Below, piece after piece: positions 34,276-35,559 of a DNA stretch of 35,559 nt. The stretch comes from Candidatus Zipacnadia bacterium. GTDB lineage: Bacteria > Armatimonadota > Zipacnadia > Zipacnadales > UBA5352. A program made the translations under genes and the position numbers. Within the stretch, counting starts at the first letter, position 1. Each line of letters starts with the position of its first letter. Where the stretch lies: NCBI GenBank assembly GCA_029821265.1, contig JALGTR010000058.1:1-35559 (forward strand), read 5' to 3'. The notes under the pieces were generated by a model, which saw only the letters and a list, made by a program, of their open reading frames with translations, did no database searches and was not told where the DNA came from.

Positions 34276-35559
34276 ATGCGAAGGCAGACTGCCGTCCTGA
34301 CAGCCCTGCTGGCTATCATGGTTCTGAGCGCCGCTCTGGCAGCCGAGGCCCAGGGAGTGCGCTTCATCACCCCCCAGGACGGCGATACCGTCCAGGGCCT
34401 GGTGCAGGTGCGTGCCACAAAGCCCAACCCCAATGAGGGCTGGATCTCCTACAAGATCGAGCGTGGCGGCAAGGGCGAGTTCGTGGCCGCTGTCACACCG
34501 CCCTTCCGTTATGAGTGGGACACCCTGGCGCTCGACGATGAGGGCAAAGAGGTCTACGAGGACGGCCAGTATACTCTCACCGCCGTCGCCCTCTCGCCGA
34601 GCGGTCGCAAGATCGGCGAGACCGAGATCACCGTCACCCTCAAGAACGCAATGTCCGCGTCCGAGGCGCCGCGGAGCGTGGAGCTGAAGCTCTGGTATGA
34701 GCGCAATCAGCAGGTGTACTACCGCGCCGAGGGCGAGTGGGAGATCAGCGCCCAGGAGGGCGAGGAGAACACCGAGGCCGTCTACGATCGCGCGAAGCAG
34801 TACAACGGCGCGCTCGTAGCCGAATGGAAGAACAAGGTCATGAGCCCGAGCATCGCCGCCGGCCATGCGCTGCTCCACGTGGTGGTCGGCAGCGCTGGCG
34901 CGCAGTTCGGCACCGGTGAGGTCTCGACCTTCGATCAGGCCGGAAAGGCGATCACCTACCGCGCGCTTGACGAGGGTGAGATGGTGCTCAAGCACCCTGA
35001 TGACGAGCGCTTCGAGCTGGCTGAGATGATGGTGCCGCTCAAGGGCGGAATGGTGCGGATCGGCGATACCTGGCGCGGTCCGATCACACTGCTTCCCGAT
35101 CCCCTCGAGGGCACAGGGCAGGCCGCCGCGGGCGGCATGGGCGGCGAGATGATGGGGATGCCGATGGGCCCGGGAATGGATATGGGGCCCGACATGGGCG
35201 CCATGCCGCCGGAGATGGGCATGCCCGGGATGCCCGGCATGGGCGACGAGATGATGGCGGGCGGTGGGGCCGCGGCGGCTTCGAAGGGGCTCACCGATAT
35301 CGAGACGAGCTCCGTGCCGGCCACCCACCGGGTCGAGGGGTTCGAGTGGGTCGACGGCGTTCCGACGGTTCGTATCCGCAGCACATTCAGCGTCGATGAC
35401 GACAAGATCACCATTCCGGGTGCGGCCAGTGGCGCGCTTGGGGGCGCTGGCGCGACCTTCGGCGGCGGCGCGATGATGGAGCCGGGCATGGGACCGATGG
35501 AGCCGGGTATGGGACCGGGCATGATGGAGCCCGGCATGACCGGGATGTTTGGTGACGAG
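34276..35559 (+). CDS. Exported Ig-like protein with methionine-rich repeats (partial, runs off the window)
   Basis: At least 428 residues; the frame is open at the window end. The ATG at 34276 follows AAAGGGGAAGGG and begins a signal peptide (AVLTALLAIMVLSAALAAEA). Residues about 22-115 look like a bacterial Ig-like module (GVRFITPQDGDTVQGLVQVR to ITVTLKN), close in style to those of the 6388 protein. A region to about 285 has beta-rich character (ALLHVVVGSAGAQFGTGEV, MVRIGDTWRGP) and no known motif. Two Met/Gly/Pro-rich tracts follow, at about 286-328 (GGEMMGMPMGPGMDMGPDMG) and from 396 on (MEPGM repeats), separated by about 67 ordinary residues. Methionine clusters of this kind occur in copper-handling proteins and in elastic or structural proteins; neither is proved. 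The family is unrecognised. Confidence 0.75.
   Translation, partial: MRRQTAVLTALLAIMVLSAALAAEAQGVRFITPQDGDTVQGLVQVRATKPNPNEGWISYKIERGGKGEFVAAVTPPFRYEWDTLALDDEGKEVYEDGQYTLTAVALSPSGRKIGETEITVTLKNAMSASEAPRSVELKLWYERNQQVYYRAEGEWEISAQEGEENTEAVYDRAKQYNGALVAEWKNKVMSPSIAAGHALLHVVVGSAGAQFGTGEVSTFDQAGKAITYRALDEGEMVLKHPDDERFELAEMMVPLKGGMVRIGDTWRGPITLLPDPLEGTGQAAAGGMGGEMMGMPMGPGMDMGPDMGAMPPEMGMPGMPGMGDEMMAGGGAAAASKGLTDIETSSVPATHRVEGFEWVDGVPTVRIRSTFSVDDDKITIPGAASGALGGAGATFGGGAMMEPGMGPMEPGMGPGMMEPGMTGMFGDE
35473..35559 (+). repeat. Tandem MEPGM coding repeats
   Basis: The codons ATG GAG CCS GGY ATG recur at 35476, 35497 and 35524, spaced 21 and 27 nt, each followed by a GGA/ACC CCG/GGG type spacer. DNA identity between units is high, which points to recent slippage or duplication. 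The array may continue beyond the window. Confidence 0.7.

Overview
This is a GC-rich bacterial chromosome window (about two thirds G+C by eye) with about 25 protein-coding genes, no rRNA or recognisable tRNA, no CRISPR array and no insertion sequence. Secreted multi-domain carbohydrate-active proteins (LamG, NPCBM, DUF4091, CBM9-like, F5/8 type C), a copper-amine-oxidase-N 'stalk' domain protein and ordinary bacterial housekeeping genes suggest an uncultured saccharolytic heterotroph. The closest fit I know is an Armatimonadota-like lineage, but that is inference from gene content and not a phylogeny.

Layout. (1) 211-6077, plus strand: a block of exported proteins. A LamG/NPCBM protein and a DUF4091 (GH123-like) protein lie in the same frame, separated only by one TAG codon. 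A CBM9-like protein, a 45-codon DUF378-like remnant and a member of the family often auto-named 'asparagine synthetase B' follow. (2) 6388-8208: a surface protein with two Ig-like domains and a C-terminal stalk domain, behind a plausible sigma-70 promoter and followed by a palindrome and a hairpin. (3) 8341-18580, plus strand: a compact run of ten genes with gaps of 15 nt or less or overlaps: lysA, a tRNA nucleotidyltransferase-like gene, an M50 site-2-type protease, trpS, a sugar-phosphate nucleotidyltransferase, scpA, scpB, a D-Ala-D-Ala carboxypeptidase, an rluB-type pseudouridine synthase and a second, HD-domain tRNA nucleotidyltransferase whose frame is broken by an apparent small deletion. 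(4) 18672-22913, minus: one 1413-residue radical-dehydratase activase fusion with two candidate promoters. Its upstream region also holds a short relic of a membrane glycosyltransferase. (5) 23557-25244: a convergent pair, a sugar phosphate isomerase/epimerase-like TIM barrel and a propeller-like hypothetical protein. (6) 25502-27923, minus: aspS and a zinc-ribbon membrane protein. (7) 28107-31397, plus: a 1096-residue secreted CBM9/glycosidase-like/F5-8C protein. (8) 31464-33402, minus: hisS and an unknown membrane protein. (9) 33713 to the window end, plus: a HIT-family hydrolase behind a perfect-consensus sigma-70 promoter, then an exported Ig-like protein with methionine-rich repeats, cut by the window edge.

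How the genes work together. The ten-gene run joins cell-wall precursor and lysine synthesis (lysA, carboxypeptidase), tRNA and rRNA maturation (tRNA nucleotidyltransferases, rluB), tRNA charging (trpS) and chromosome condensation (scpAB). The secreted proteins probably bind and trim polysaccharides outside the cell. AspS carries the histidine typical of non-discriminating enzymes, so asparagine may be made on tRNA. No single new defence or mobile system stands out. The most notable items are the in-frame amber codon in a glycan-active protein, the paired tRNA nucleotidyltransferases with one disrupted, the two gene relics and the Met-rich exported protein.
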